Origin: Branchiostoma floridae
Lineage: Eukaryota; Chordata; Leptocardii; Amphioxiformes; Branchiostomatidae
Direction of reading: 5' to 3'
DNA length: 64,000 bases
Assembly (NCBI RefSeq): GCF_000003815.2
Contig: NC_049979.1
Location: 27,011,484 to 27,075,483, forward strand
The position numbers and the translations under genes are program-made. Shown piece by piece: positions 1 to 19,000 of this stretch. Below the pieces are notes generated by a model, which was given only the letters and a program-made list of their open reading frames with translations, did no database searches and had not been told where the DNA came from. How positions within the stretch are numbered: the stretch's first letter is position 1; every line of letters starts with the position of its first letter.

Positions 1-49
1 TAGAGCGGTGACTCAAAGATTTCAAAGGTGTAAGAATGACTTCAGAGAT

Positions 50-546
50 CATCATCATCATCGGTCGACGTGATCAAACATGTTCGCACATGTTTACACA
101 CGACGGGGTTATACCGCCCCTTACGGGGTGACATACCCTTTCGTATGGCTAATTACAAGACGGGGATGCGCCAGGTCTCCCGTCCGGGTGAATTATGTAA
201 TTCATCATGGCATGTGGCTGATACGAGACAGAGGTTCGCCAGGCCTCCATCCGGGTGATTTGAAGTGAATCACCAACTCCCGACAGAAGGATTTGCACCA
301 ACGCACACCGCACCATCGCACGTGTGGGGGTTCTTTAACGTGCATGGGGTATGGCTCTCCCCATACACGGGACCTCCATTTAACGTACTATCCGAGGGAC
401 GACTCATTTTTCACTTTGAGTAAAGTGAGGAAAGTCGTGTAAAGTGCCTTTCCGAAGGGCACAAGACCGGCAACACGGCAGGCGGATTCGAACCGGCGAC
501 CTCTCGGTCACGGGCCGAATACACTACCACCGTGCTACGCGGCCCC
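50..546 (-). mobile_element. tRNA-derived SINE, near full length, with target-site duplication
   Basis: Read on the minus strand, the element starts with a tRNA-like head (A-box-like GCGTAGCACGGTGG, B box GGTTCGAATCC) followed by a conserved body (TTGTGCCC..GGAAAGGCACTTTACACGA, ACGTTAAAGAACCCCCACAC, TATGTCACCCCGTAAGGGGC) and ends in a (GAT)n tail. An 11-bp direct repeat ACTTCAGAGAT flanks it at 39-49 and 547-557, the signature of LINE-driven insertion. Related copies lie at 4623-4895, 6170-6415 and 55620-56150. It sits at or past the 3' end of the esterase gene. Confidence 0.85.
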
Positions 547-653
547 ACTTCAGAGATAGAACAAGTGAATCTGGATGGTTTCAGTGGTAAAGCAGATGAC
601 TCAATATAACTTCATGAATTTTCAAGTTCACATTTTCGGTCTGATGCACTCAC

Positions 654-6796
<6,143 letters not shown>

Positions 6797-8480
6797 TCAG
6801 CTGCTTAAGGAAAGCAGAATCCATAAGTAAGTAGCTGTAATAAATACCGATATACTTCTTCAACCTTTATTCAACCTTGATACATCATGTTACTAGCAAG
6901 GCCACAGCAAGTAACTTTTATGGATGACATCAGCGCGCTAATTGATTTTCGCCTGATTTTGAAAAAAAAACAACGAAATAATAGTTTAAGTGGACCCAAT
7001 GTGGTAGTCTTGACTGTAGTTTTCAACTTGTCTTGACTGTAGTTTTCAACTTGATATTGCATCGTCCTAAATGATACCAGTCTACCGTACTGGTTTCACT
7101 TCGTGCACCACTTGAATACACTATATATAATAAAAATACACTATATATAATAAAAGACATGTTGGTTGTGACACCATGTTTTGTATCTAAAATTGTTGAT
7201 GGTGTCTATGTTGATCCATGTTTTTTATTGTTTTGTAACCTTGGAAAGGTTGGTAAAAATGGACTCCAGGAAGAATAGAGTTTACGAGAAAATTGTCTAA
7301 TGGAGATCTCAATAAACAAACAAACAAACAAACAAACAGAATGCACGTGATGTTTACAGCTGGCGGTCTGGATGAATCTGCTTAAGTTCTACTTACGACT
7401 CAAGTCAACAGCGGGCGTTAAATTGTAAAGAAAAAAGGAAATTACAATTTTCAATATTTTCAGTCATGGTGTGCGCGAAAAATGTTTTGTTACGCTGACT
7501 TCATAATTGGATTATCATACAATATAGAAAAGTACGTATGAAGAAACAGCAAAACACACCAAAAGGTAATAAAAACATTCTTTCTACTCGAAATTCTGTC
7601 ACGGTCGTCGCAGCGCAATCGCGAGATTTGCGCCCCCTTGTGAAATTGGACTGGAATACAAGAAATACGAACCGTGTATTGTTGTTACAGGTGCAACTAC
7701 CGTGAACGTACAACAAGGGAAAAGCAAAACCATTTGTATAATAACATTTGTCAACCATTAGTTAGTTTATGGCTTTTGGCTTTAATGATTTCTTCAAGGT
7801 TAAAAACTTAAAATGACATATGTAACGTTGATGTCAAACCAGCTTTCGCAGCTTGGACGTCGGTATGGTTTTTATGCCACGCATCCTCCCCCCCCCCCCC
7901 CCCCCCCTCAACACACACCTACATGATCCTACTTCGAACACTGTGTACATGGTGGTACATTGTTTTTTCTGTACTGTATCAGTTTTTATAGGTAACGTTA
8001 TATTTCAGCAAACACATGAAGACAATCTGTCTTCCATCTAAACCTTCTTCCCCCCACTCAGGTGTAAAATTGGTACCTGACTTCGGTAGAGGGGAGATAA
8101 AAGGTGGTGCAAGGAGAGGGTTTGGGCTCAGCCTTCCAATAGAGAGGCCTAGACTCAGTAGATTACCACCCACTGCCACTACTGATTCATAAAGCCTATG
8201 GGGCTACCTTTACCTTCTGTCTGTACTTTCTATGCAGCACTCTGAAAACAAGTTGCTAACATAAGTGCACATTGCCCTTGTCTTAAAGCAAATTTATAAA
8301 AAAATGAACATACCTACCTTGTGTATACACGAGTCGACCTTACCTCACATGACCCTGTGACCCTTGTTGCGACTCGCCCGACTACTTTGCACAATTGTTG
8401 GTATAGTGTGTCAGGTCATACGTAAACACACCTGAGAAACCTGTCGTGATACTAATCCTTTGTGTTTGCATGACACGGAG

Positions 8481-8790
8481 TAGGGGTGGGTACCGGTACA
8501 GAAAATTCAGGTCTAGGTCCGTTTCAGGTCCAGAGGATCAGGTCCAGGTCCGGACCTGAACCTGGACCTGATTCAGTACGAGAAAACATGCGGATGAACG
8601 ATACTCAAAGCAGTGGTCCATTTCGCTACCAAGAAGTATGTTTTGTGGACTACACATGTATTTGACTCCCACTGGCGTTCTGAAATCGTGCAAGGCTAAC
8701 TGCCTCTGTTTGATTGACTGTAAAACTTCGTAGAAATGAATATAAGCTGTACTATGCTCTCCTGTTACGGTATGCCGGTACCTTCCCCTA
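8481..8790 (+). mobile_element. hAT-like non-autonomous element with 8-bp target duplication
   Basis: Starts TAGGGGTGGGTACCGGTACA and ends GCCGGTACCTTCCCCTA. It is flanked by ACACGGAG (8473-8480) and ACACGGAT (8791-8798), an 8-bp duplication with one mismatch, as hAT transposases make. The subterminal region holds repeated GGTCCAGGTCCGGACC-type palindromes. Related copies are at 9829-10262 and 41648-42112. No transposase is encoded. Confidence 0.6.
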
Positions 8791-9363
8791 ACACGGATTC
8801 AATCGTGTGTTGGCCTTTCAATATGGATGACGGGTACCCGGAAGTGGTATGACCTGCCTTGTGTCGGAATCCTGTGTTGTACATTATTACCTTAGGATAG
8901 ATTCTAGTTTACACGTATCTAAATAGCTATAGCCCTCTTTACCTTCGCCAAGAAGGTCAGTTTGTTTTTGGTAGCGAAATTAATGAAAGTTTGTAAACTA
9001 TGATATGACTATTCAAACACGTGACATAATTTTTTAATGTAACGGATAATGATAGCAACATTGATAGTAACAAAATATGAAAATGAAGACCTAATTTGCA
9101 TGATTTTAACGATCGATACTATAATTCCATTTAGGTAAATGTGGCCTCATAAGTGAGGTGAAATCACAAGAATGTCAACCTGAGGCCGCATTTGGAATTT
9201 CAACTTGAGGCATTTGGAAGTGACATGTGAAGGTGAATATTGTTGTTTATAAATTAGATAAATGAGGATACATTTGCATATTAAAAATAGCCTTATTTGC
9301 ATGACGATAAAGCTATTATTTCAGGCTCCCTCTCTCCCTCCCTCTCTACATATCATAATAAAC

Positions 9364-9558
9364 TATTGTAAATGCATTTAAGTTCGCGGGGATTTAATTT
9401 CGGGGTAGCGGTAAAAGGGACTTTTCGCGGTGGTTTTAAGTTCGCGGTATCACCATGCACTGTAGTCTCTTACTGCCAGGGAAAAATGTTCACGGTGGTT
9501 TTGAATTCGCGGTAAAGTGGCCACCGCGGAAACCGCGAACATTTATGCATTTACAAGT
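9364..9558 (+). mobile_element. MITE, GTAAATGCATTTAAGTTCGC family
   Basis: Begins TTGTAAATGCATTTAAGTTC and ends with ATGCATTTACAA. It contains the family core TTCGCGGTGGTTTTAA and CACCATGCACTGTAGTCTCT and a central inverted repeat of GCGGTGGTTTT against AAAACCACCGC. Other copies are at 11448-11653 (reverse), 24396-24606, 36069-36225 and 38854-39055. Confidence 0.75.
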
Positions 9559-9828
9559 ACATCAAAACGACCACCCCGTCAAAATACCCTTGACACAAAT
9601 CTGTATCCGAACCTTCAGCCAATCGAACTTGACACGTATATGGAAGAAAAAGAAGAAGACCGCGGAGTCTACAAATGGAGTGATGAAGAGCATGGCGGTA
9701 TGACATCGCCGAACTCTTGTTTGAACCGAAAACTTGCTTGAGTCTGAACATGGTCAGCTGTCACAAGAAACAATCTTCGTGGACCAAGGCCACCCCAGTA
9801 AACTTGGGAAACCCATTAAGTTGTTCAC

Positions 9829-10262
9829 TAGGGCTGGGTATCGGTACAGCGTAACCGGTACAAAACCGGTTTTTCTTGTTGGACCGGTCCAGAAAAACCG
9901 GACCTGAAAAAATTTGGTGGACCGGATGTTGGACCGATTAGAAAATTAACAGATTATTCTATCAGGCATTCACAAGTTTTGGCGCTTGCAGGTGGAAGAA
10001 AATAAGAAGAGTGAAGTAGAATAGGGTTTATAGTAATTTCTACCAAGTTTTAGAGCCAATCGTACAGGTGCAGTTAACGTTGTAGGATTTTGAAACGCAA
10101 GTGTAAGTCTAATACTCCACCAAACAGATTTCTTTGTAGGGAAATGGACCATTAATATGAGTCATACTGAATCAGGTCCAGGTTCAGGTCCGGACCTGGA
10201 CCTGATCCCTTGGACCTGAACCGGACCTGGACCTGAATTTTCTGTACCGGTACCCACCCCTA
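9829..10262 (-). mobile_element. hAT-like element, second copy
   Basis: Starts CTAGGGCTGGGTATCGGTAC and ends GTACCGGTACCCACCCCTA, so in reverse orientation it matches 8481-8790 and 41648-42112. The right side holds nested GGTCCGGACC palindromes. I could not find a convincing target duplication. Confidence 0.6.
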
Positions 10263-11031
10263 TCATAGCTTTCTGGGGTTTATATATCAGTAGATACATA
10301 GTGATTGCTCATCCACGACCCCTGTCGGAACGTTCTATACTGCAGGCGTATGTGTCTGATGTTGGAAGCATTTAGACAAAATGGTAATTTTTACGCCCAC
10401 CCCCGTTCCTTATTTCAGTATATGTCCTCTGTACGCTCTTCTCACTCGTTTTCGTCTCGATGCTCATAGATTAAACAAATTAAACAAATTTAAAGTTGCA
10501 CTCTTGGAACCTAGTAACTTGTCCGACCTGCACCTGTGGCCATCCTTGTGAAAGTGTTCATCATTATTTTTTGTATTGCCCTAACTACATGTGTTTTCTA
10601 GTTCTAACACTTTCACACCATGCGTAAATCCGTTGTACTATAGACGGCAAGCGGCTTTTTTCTAAAGGTTAACGTTATAGGCCGTCTTGGTGTCGGCACA
10701 ACTTTTATCAGTAAAAAGCGGAAAAATTTAGGTTGACAGCTAACACAGTTAGGCTACGGTCTATTCAAAATATTTACTTATTCTTGTGGAAGTAAGCCGT
10801 ACAATGCCCCATTTACTTTATCTATCTAAAAGAAACTCCCCGCCGATTCTTGGCTCATTATCGTGACCTTGCATTTGAAAACAAGATGTGATCAGTGATT
10901 TGTTGTCTTGGCGACAGGATTTTTCACGCATGCGTGTCTGTCACTGTGCGCTTGTGCAAGCAACAGTTGGGGAGGTCGGTTAGACCGGTTCGGCCGCTTG
11001 GGTTAGTTACAGTGCAAGAGCATTTGATTCA

Positions 11032-12933
11032 ATGGCGTCGGCGGTGCAAAACGGGACTTTTCCAGCCATGGACACCATGGCACCAACACCTGAAGCGCTA
11101 ACTTCAGATCCCACCACCCCAGCTTACTTCACCACCGAACAACATCTCCTCATGGCCGTTTGGCTCGGTTTTATCGGATCGTTTGGCTTCGTCGCCAACC
11201 TCCTGACGGTCCTGGTGTTCTGGTGTTTCAAGTCCCTCCGCACGCCCTTCCACCTGTACCTGGGCGGCATCGCGCTGAGCGACTTGCTGGTGGCGGCGCT
11301 GGGCAGCCCCTTCGCCGTGGCGTCTGCGGTGGGAGAGCGGTGGCTGTTCGGGCGGGCGGCGTGCGTTTGGTACGCCTTCGTGAACTACTTCCTCAGTAAG
11401 TACAAGTATTTCATGTCTTTGAATAACCATAGAAGACTGGCAAAAATATACTGTAAATGCAGAAACTTTCGTGGTGGTTTGATTTTCGCGGTTTTCGCGG
11501 TGGCCGCTTCACTGCGAATTTAAAACCACATTTTTCCATGGCAGTAAGAGAGTACAGTGCATAGTGCTACCACGAACTCAAAACCACCGCGAAAAGTCCT
11601 TTTTCCCGCTACCGCGAAATTAAATCCCTGCAAACTTAAATGCATTTAAAGTACCACAAGCATAATAGCAACTGCTGAGATTATAGCAATACAAACATAA
11701 TCAATCCGATACCTTTATGTTATGTTTAATACCCTATATGTACACAGTTTGTTTTTTACGAACTTGAATCACCATATATGGAAATGTAATTCCTGAAATT
11801 ACAGAAAAAGTAAATATTCCTAGATCATCACTAGCATAGGTCGACGTATTTACAAAAGACGAGGTTATACCGCCCCTCACGGGGTAACATATATTTTGTA
11901 TTCTTTCGCTTTCCAAGAATGCTGCTTGCAATGCGCTATTGAAAAATGTATCAAGGTCACATTTACATACATGTCAAACATACTACAAACAACTTTTTAA
12001 AGGTACTTGAATGTATGTATCAAAATTTGACTAAAATTTGTTTTGTCGCCATGTTTGTCCTACATCTACATTGTATCTGTTCATGATTTTAAACGTTGAA
12101 AACGAAGATTAACAAGAACGCAATCAAATAAGTCGCAGCTAAAAGATATTACTAATTAGTAATACATCTCCATTTGTGTAACACTAGCCTGACTAGGCCA
12201 TTTAACATAACCAATTTTTTGTGATAACGTTAATTGAAATTACATGGTAAGCGAAGGGGACATATGTATATGACAATGGCCAGGGATTAACATTATTGTT
12301 AAAGAGACTGATACTGGTAAAATACACGTGCTGTTGGTTAAACCTAGTTCACCTTTATCCGCGGGTAACCTATATCCGTTGTTTTGGCTATAGGATATTC
12401 AGGGATATCAAGTCGACAGACGGTGGTTTCAAACTGCAATATTTTGAAAATATCACAGTTTGATGCATATATATGATGTTCCAATATTTCAAAATATTGC
12501 ACTTTTGTATAACAACGGATATATGTTACCCCGCGGACAAAGGTGAACTAGCGTTGCATGTATATCTAGACAGATTGGATGTAACATTTTTTGACGCAGG
12601 GTAGGAAGAAAAGTCATGAACTAAGTTACACATGTAACAATATGGGCAGTCAAATCATTTACTACTTTGCATCATGGCACATTTGTATTGATTATGCAAA
12701 TTAGATCATTTGCATAATTGGTATCTGTTAATGTTCCACCTGCCACAAACTACATATGTTACAAGTATTTGAGTCCTGTAATGGGAAACACTGCAAATAT
12801 ATGTCACGAACCAGGAGCCCAAAATTAACCTTGACCTTTGTCTTCCCAACATTTACCCACATACGAAATATCATTGTAATCCATCCAGAGGTTCTAAAGT
12901 TATGTTATACTACAAAAGTCCGGAAACACAACC

Positions 12934-12964
<31 letters not shown>

Positions 12965-12977
12965 TACACAAATACGA

Positions 12978-13012
<35 letters not shown>

Positions 13013-16000
13013 CCCAAAACAATATCTCCATTTTCATGAAGGTAGTAAAATTTTGTTCGTCTTCCACTTAGTCATACAATGTTTACACATTCTTCCGCAC
13101 ACTGTAGCATAACCAGAGAAACAATAACTCGACTGGGCCGCCACTGGCGCATTAGTCCAATTGGGACCAGAAAATTGCCAATTACTCGGAGCTTTCAATC
13201 AAATGAAAGTCGCTTTACGTGGCTGATCGCAGATGTTCCAAATGTTACGAGGGGCGTGCAATTAGTAATGGTCCTGACCCATTTCCCATAGCAGGAGATT
13301 AATGAAACTTGGCACAGTTATTAGTCTTTCTCTTCATAGGAATCACCCAGAGTTATGCATTTCTCCCATCGTTTGCTTTGATGCAGCTCTGGACACCGAT
13401 TTTGTAGGACACCCCAGGTTGGTCCTCCAACTGATGCCTCATCAATGGCACAAGAGGGACGACCAGGTCTGGGAGCTGTTTCCACAGACTTCCAGCCACG
13501 TTTGAATTCAGGATGCCAGCGTTTTACAAGGTCATATGATGGGGCATCATCACCATAAGTTTCATTTATTTCATCAAAAGTCTTCTTTGGTGTGCGTCCT
13601 TTCAAATACAAAAACCGGATCACTGCGCGACACTCAACTGGTTCCATTTCACACCTGGTCCATTTCGCACCTGACTAAGTTCAAACACCAGTAAATCAGA
13701 AACCACAATTAGTTCAGAGCTGTCTTTTGCAACATAACCCATAGAGATATGAATTATTACACATACAAAATTTCATTTAGATCAGACAACTGGAAGTGGG
13801 TCAGGACCATTACTTATTGCACGCCCCTCGTACTGCTTTTTAAATTGGATAGCTCCGAGAATTGGCATGACCTTCAATAGCTTCAAAAGATGAATAGATA
13901 CGAGATAACGTTTGCTGTACCCCTGGTGGTTTTCATCTTACTCCCAAAATGACGCAAAACAAATGGCTGCCTCTGAGCGCAACGTCTGTCTTCTCCTCTT
14001 TTGTTTGATGAATTCCGCTAGTCGGTAACGTTAGCTACTGTTGCCTGGGCGTACAATTTTTAAACAGATTTAAAATAAGTTCTACGGTTCGTCTCCTAGG
14101 AAGGCCTACTGCTCCTGAAATCCTCATTTGTGGCGATGGCGGTTATTGCGCTGATTCGCGATTTTCAACGTATGGACCAGGTTCTTATGTTCGAAAGGCT
14201 CTTCTACCGCAAAGGATACAAAATCACGCAGAGGGCTGTTTCATCCTTCAGTATCACTCTCTACTGACCCTGATATTTTCTAGACTGTAACTGTTACAGA
14301 AAACATTACATTTTCCCCAGGCCTTTTATGTAGAATCCAGAACGTAGGACGTAAAGTTAGATGCTCCTCTCTGTATCTATATAGCCGGTATAACCGCCCT
14401 TCGGTGTAACACACCAGCTTCTGTACAGGTATCTGTATCTATATAGCGGGTATGACCGCCCTTCGGTGTAACACACCAGCTTCTGTATCTGTATCTATAT
14501 AGCCGGTATAACCGCCCTTCGGTGTAACACACCAGCTTCTGTACAGGTATCTGTATCTATATAGCGGGTATGACCGCCCTTCGGTGTAACACACCAGCTT
14601 CTGTATCTGTATCTATATAGCCGGTATAACCGCCCTTCGGTGTAGCACACCAGCTTCATAGGCACGCGGCGCAGCAGCAGCTGGTTATATTACACTGAAC
14701 GACCCGTCACCTCTTACTTTTGCACATCTATCTGCAAGCGTTCTTCAAATATATCCAGAGAAGTTGCCCCTGCTGTGCTCATATGCCACACATAGAAAGG
14801 GAAGATAATTTAGAACGCTATCGATTTTCTTGACTAGTAGTTTCAGTAATGCCTGTTGAGCTGCCCCTTAGGGTATGCATACAGGTACTATGGTATGAAC
14901 GATGGCAATTAGTATAGCTTTTACGTACGTCAAAGGCTTTTGCGCTCTTAAGGCCATGTTAATTTAATCATATGGATGAAATCCACGGGCGCACCAACTT
15001 TTGGTCGTTTTCAAATCGAAAGTTTTCCACCTTACTGTGAATGGCACAAAGCGTTAGAAAAATGACCAAATATAACCGATGTGACAAACAAAAATATCGG
15101 GAAATGAATACGAATATTAAAGAATTCCAGAGTCGATTCCAAGGTCAAAGAAGATATGAAAGAACAGAAATGACGATTTTATTGTTCAAAACACCATACT
15201 ATGTTTGAATGTAAGTTCATATATGTGTTTGGTCATTTGTTCCACATTCTTAAATGCGAAAATCTAGGAAACTTTTTTTGGTCAAACTTTTATTTTTTGC
15301 ACCAGTTCTGGGTTTCCGAAATTATGTCATGATCCATATTACTGAATGGCCAAAGGGAAGCAAATGGCATGGACTGTTGTAATGTTTCTTACTGAATATT
15401 GTTTATGGACGGTGTTTCATTTCAGTAGAAATCTGGGCTGTATCGTTGATAACACTACTTTCAGTATAGAGCTACAACCCTACAATTTGTCAGCCTTGCT
15501 GATACAAATTGCTTCTTTCCCATTAGTTTAATGCATTTTAATGCATCAAAAGTACCCGAATGCGTCAAAAGTCTCAGTTGAAATACAGTTTCATGTCAGT
15601 AGAGTCAACCCCCAAAGGACAGTTTATTGCAATTGGCATGCGAATAATTTGCTACAAATGCCATGTTGATTTGATTACAGGAATGACATCTGTGTGCGCC
15701 TATGAATTTTCTTCCATTTCAACAAAAGCAGTTTTGACTAATATGTAAATGGCACAAACCAGCAGCAAAAGGAGTAAATGTATGTCCTAAATTCCAGAAA
15801 AATATTGGAAAATGGGCACTTATGTTGCAAAATTCCAAAGCCAATTCAAATCTAGTGAAAGAAGATTTAAAAGAACAAAAATTAAGAATCTATTGCAAAG
15901 TATACCATATTCTGTGTTTAGTCATTGGTTCAAATTTTCCAACCACTTATAAGTTGCCTTCATAATGAAATCATAATGAAGTTCGTGCCCGAGGGCTAAT

Positions 16001-19000
16001 TGCAAGTACATGGTATACACATAGTGACAATGGACGGTCATAAACAATATTCTAATCTAATACTAGTGTTGGCTATTTCTTAACAGGTTGGGTTTGACTT
16101 CTTTTTTGATTTTTACCAGCATGCTCGCTTCAGTTGGGGGGTTTCCATAGGATGCTATCCATACAGTTGAATCAACATGACTTAAGGCAGTTAGATGTAA
16201 ATATAGTTCGTCAAGATTACGAAAATGATTTCTCCATCCAATAGTCAATCCCTCTATAGCTACTTGCATCAATCATGTAGCTTTTTAGCTTACTTCATCC
16301 TTATATCTAAATCAGCCTTTAAATCATTGATCTGACCATATTGAGTTTATGAATGAATGAATGAAGAAGACCTGGACACTTTTCTTGTACATTTTTTCTC
16401 TCACAAGCCAAGGACGTTATTATATAAGGACGTTGTACCTCTATATAACGTCCTTGTACAAGCTAAATACAGGTCATAATGGTTCTAAGTAGATCTGAAT
16501 AGAGTAAAAGAACTCGTGAAGTAAAAGAGAGTTATCTTACTACATGCAACTACAAAGTCTAATGTATTCTAGTATGTACGGGTTTGACTTCTTCTCGCTT
16601 CTTAAAACAGTTGTAAATCTTTCTTTCTTTATTCTTTTTACTCTGTGACTAGAGGGTAACCTCCAGCAACAGAGTCTTGTAATCACTTTGTGCGTTGAGT
16701 GTTCGCACCTATATCTCTATGTTCCGTATGCCACAATCGCATGTGGATTGGCATGTCGTCTGTACTCCGTTGGGAAATGATGCACGTTATTTTTTTTCGC
16801 CGTAGCTGTTTTTATCATGGATGTAATAATTTCAGCTTTCACCCCTACGCCGTCCGGAATAGTGGTTCAGGTCTTCCTTATGATGGCTCCTTAATTCTTC
16901 TGGTAATTGGATACCGTCAAGTAGATGTTGTCCTCGTCGGAATATGCCATCTCGTTCAGGTTTTGCGTTTCCAGTATTGAGGTTGGTTTGACATATGATA
17001 CTGTTAACATTTTGCGCGGTTGATAGTCATATGCATTTTATGGTTAGAACGTGTTTGATCCTTGGGATATTTTTTTCGCGGTAGCTGTTTTCATTATCGA
17101 TGTAATAGTTTGAGAAATCACCCCTATTTCCCTGGGGACTGGTATTGTGGAACAGCTGGCCTATAGGCGATGGGGTTTGGCAATTACTTATCTCCAAGCA
17201 GATATGGGGTTGTGTTGTGTCCACAGCTGTCATTGACCCACTTTTAAAATGTTCGCCTTGTTTCAAAACTGTCAGTCGAATGGTACACAAACATTGCACT
17301 GGCGCTACACCGTCGTGGCAAATTCATAATAATCCGGAAACAGTTTTGTATGCGATAATGTAATGACAGATGGTGTTTAGGTACATTAATCTTGACAATC
17401 CTATTGGATGCCCTCAGGTATCGTGTCCATCGTTACCATGGCAACCATGTCGTTCTCGCGGTACTGGATCATCATCAGGCCGCAGTCCGCTCCACGACTG
17501 GACACGGTGTACGGCGCATGCGTGGTCAACGCCTTCGCATGGTGCTACTCGTTCTTCTGGACCATCATGCCCGTGTTGGGCTGGAGCCGATTCACACAGG
17601 TACACTATGGATGGTCCATCATAATTAGCTGTTCAACCAATGAAAGCAAGGCATTTACCAGTTCAACCAATGAAAGCACGGCAATTAGCATTTCAACCAA
17701 TGACAGAGTGGCAGCTGCATGTCCGTCAAATAGTACCGTTTTGTGTTTTTGCGCTTCTATTTTGTACCTCTACAATTTGACGGACGTGTGAGGGACTATG
17801 GACTTCGTCCAAAAGGGGACATTTTGTAGTGAAACTATATAAAATGACGAGATACAACATCATGAAAAATGGTTCAATTATATTTCATAACATAAGGATT
17901 CGACTTTTTAACATAAGGATTCGACTTTCAACCAGTCTTGTTCTTCTTCAGCATAACTGGAGGAAAGTTTGCTCAGAACAAGTCACCTTCCGAAAGAGTA
18001 ACGTCGGCAACTGGTAAAGGGTAGTAGGTTAACTGGTAGCGGCCCTCGTCCCGGTTCAACGAAGGTTGTTTACGTCGCACGTTTGGAATGCTACATGTTC
18101 TGCGCTACCCATCTTCAGTTACAATGAAACAAACCTGGACTAGTCGAAAATTCGGTGATTTGTATCTTTGTGTCTGGAAAGACTACACCGACACAAATCA
18201 ACTTTCATGGTAATTTTGACAGCACTTTTATATTTATTGTTTTCACTAATCAAATGTAAAGATTTGACTCTAATAAGTGTGCAACTAACAAATGCCGTTA
18301 TTAGGTTGCGGCCATGACCGTGTGCTCTCTGGACTGGGACCACCACACCCCCCTGAGTAAGTCGTACATCCCGGTGGCCTTCCTGACATGCCTGTTCCTG
18401 CCGCTAGGTGTCATCATCTTCAGCGTCTTCAAGACAACCATGCATCTGCGACGGGTAACTTTGCTGTGTCCTTCTTCTTTACCCACGTTCGCTCGTTCAC
18501 CCTTCCTAGTGCGTACGCGCGTACTCCAAATCCCTGTCGCCGTGCATGCGTGCTCAGAAGTGTGAAGGAGCTTATTAATGCTACAGTACATTTCCAAACT
18601 GATGCCCCACCGGGTAGTGTACGGGCTGTTTTCTTGTCTTACATCAACTACGACATTGAATATGTTGAGGTGGACAGAGCGTGATAATACACTGAAAGTA
18701 ACTAAGCGTGCTAATATTACGTATATATGTGAATATGTGTATACACGTGAATGACGCGACAACCTTTCAAAAGGCGACGGCCGTTTCCGAGATTCAAAAT
18801 GGGCACATTTGCAGGTCGACTGCGCATTTTCAATGACAGAAATTGTGGGTCATTTGTCAATAGGTTGAGGCCCCTGAGTCGTAAATAGCTCTCATCTCGA
18901 CCACCATTGCCTCTATTTGCATTAAAATGAATTTTGTTTACGTCTTAGGGGCTTTCACCTTTGACATATTACCCACAATTCCTGTCGCTACACATGCGCA

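Larger units (their letters stand above)
6797..11031. other. Intergenic region between esterase and opsin
   Basis: The two genes are divergently arranged, so both promoters must lie here, but I see no convincing TATA box. Contents: a fragment at 6880-6965 shared with 21570-21665 (TTGCTGTGGCC side), a LINE-like 3' tail at about 7150-7340 ending in (CAAA)n, a C-run at 7888-7908, a SINE fragment at 8048-8120, hAT-like elements at 8481-8790 and 9829-10262, and a MITE at 9364-9558. No coding segment is supported. Confidence 0.6.

Noticed and set aside
11104-11430. 108-codon minus-strand frame
   Set aside because: A shadow of the GC-rich opsin exon 1; no family resemblance.
14371-14715. CRISPR-like array
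   Set aside because: Repeats are directly adjacent without unique spacers, in an animal genome; it is a tandem duplication of an interspersed repeat.
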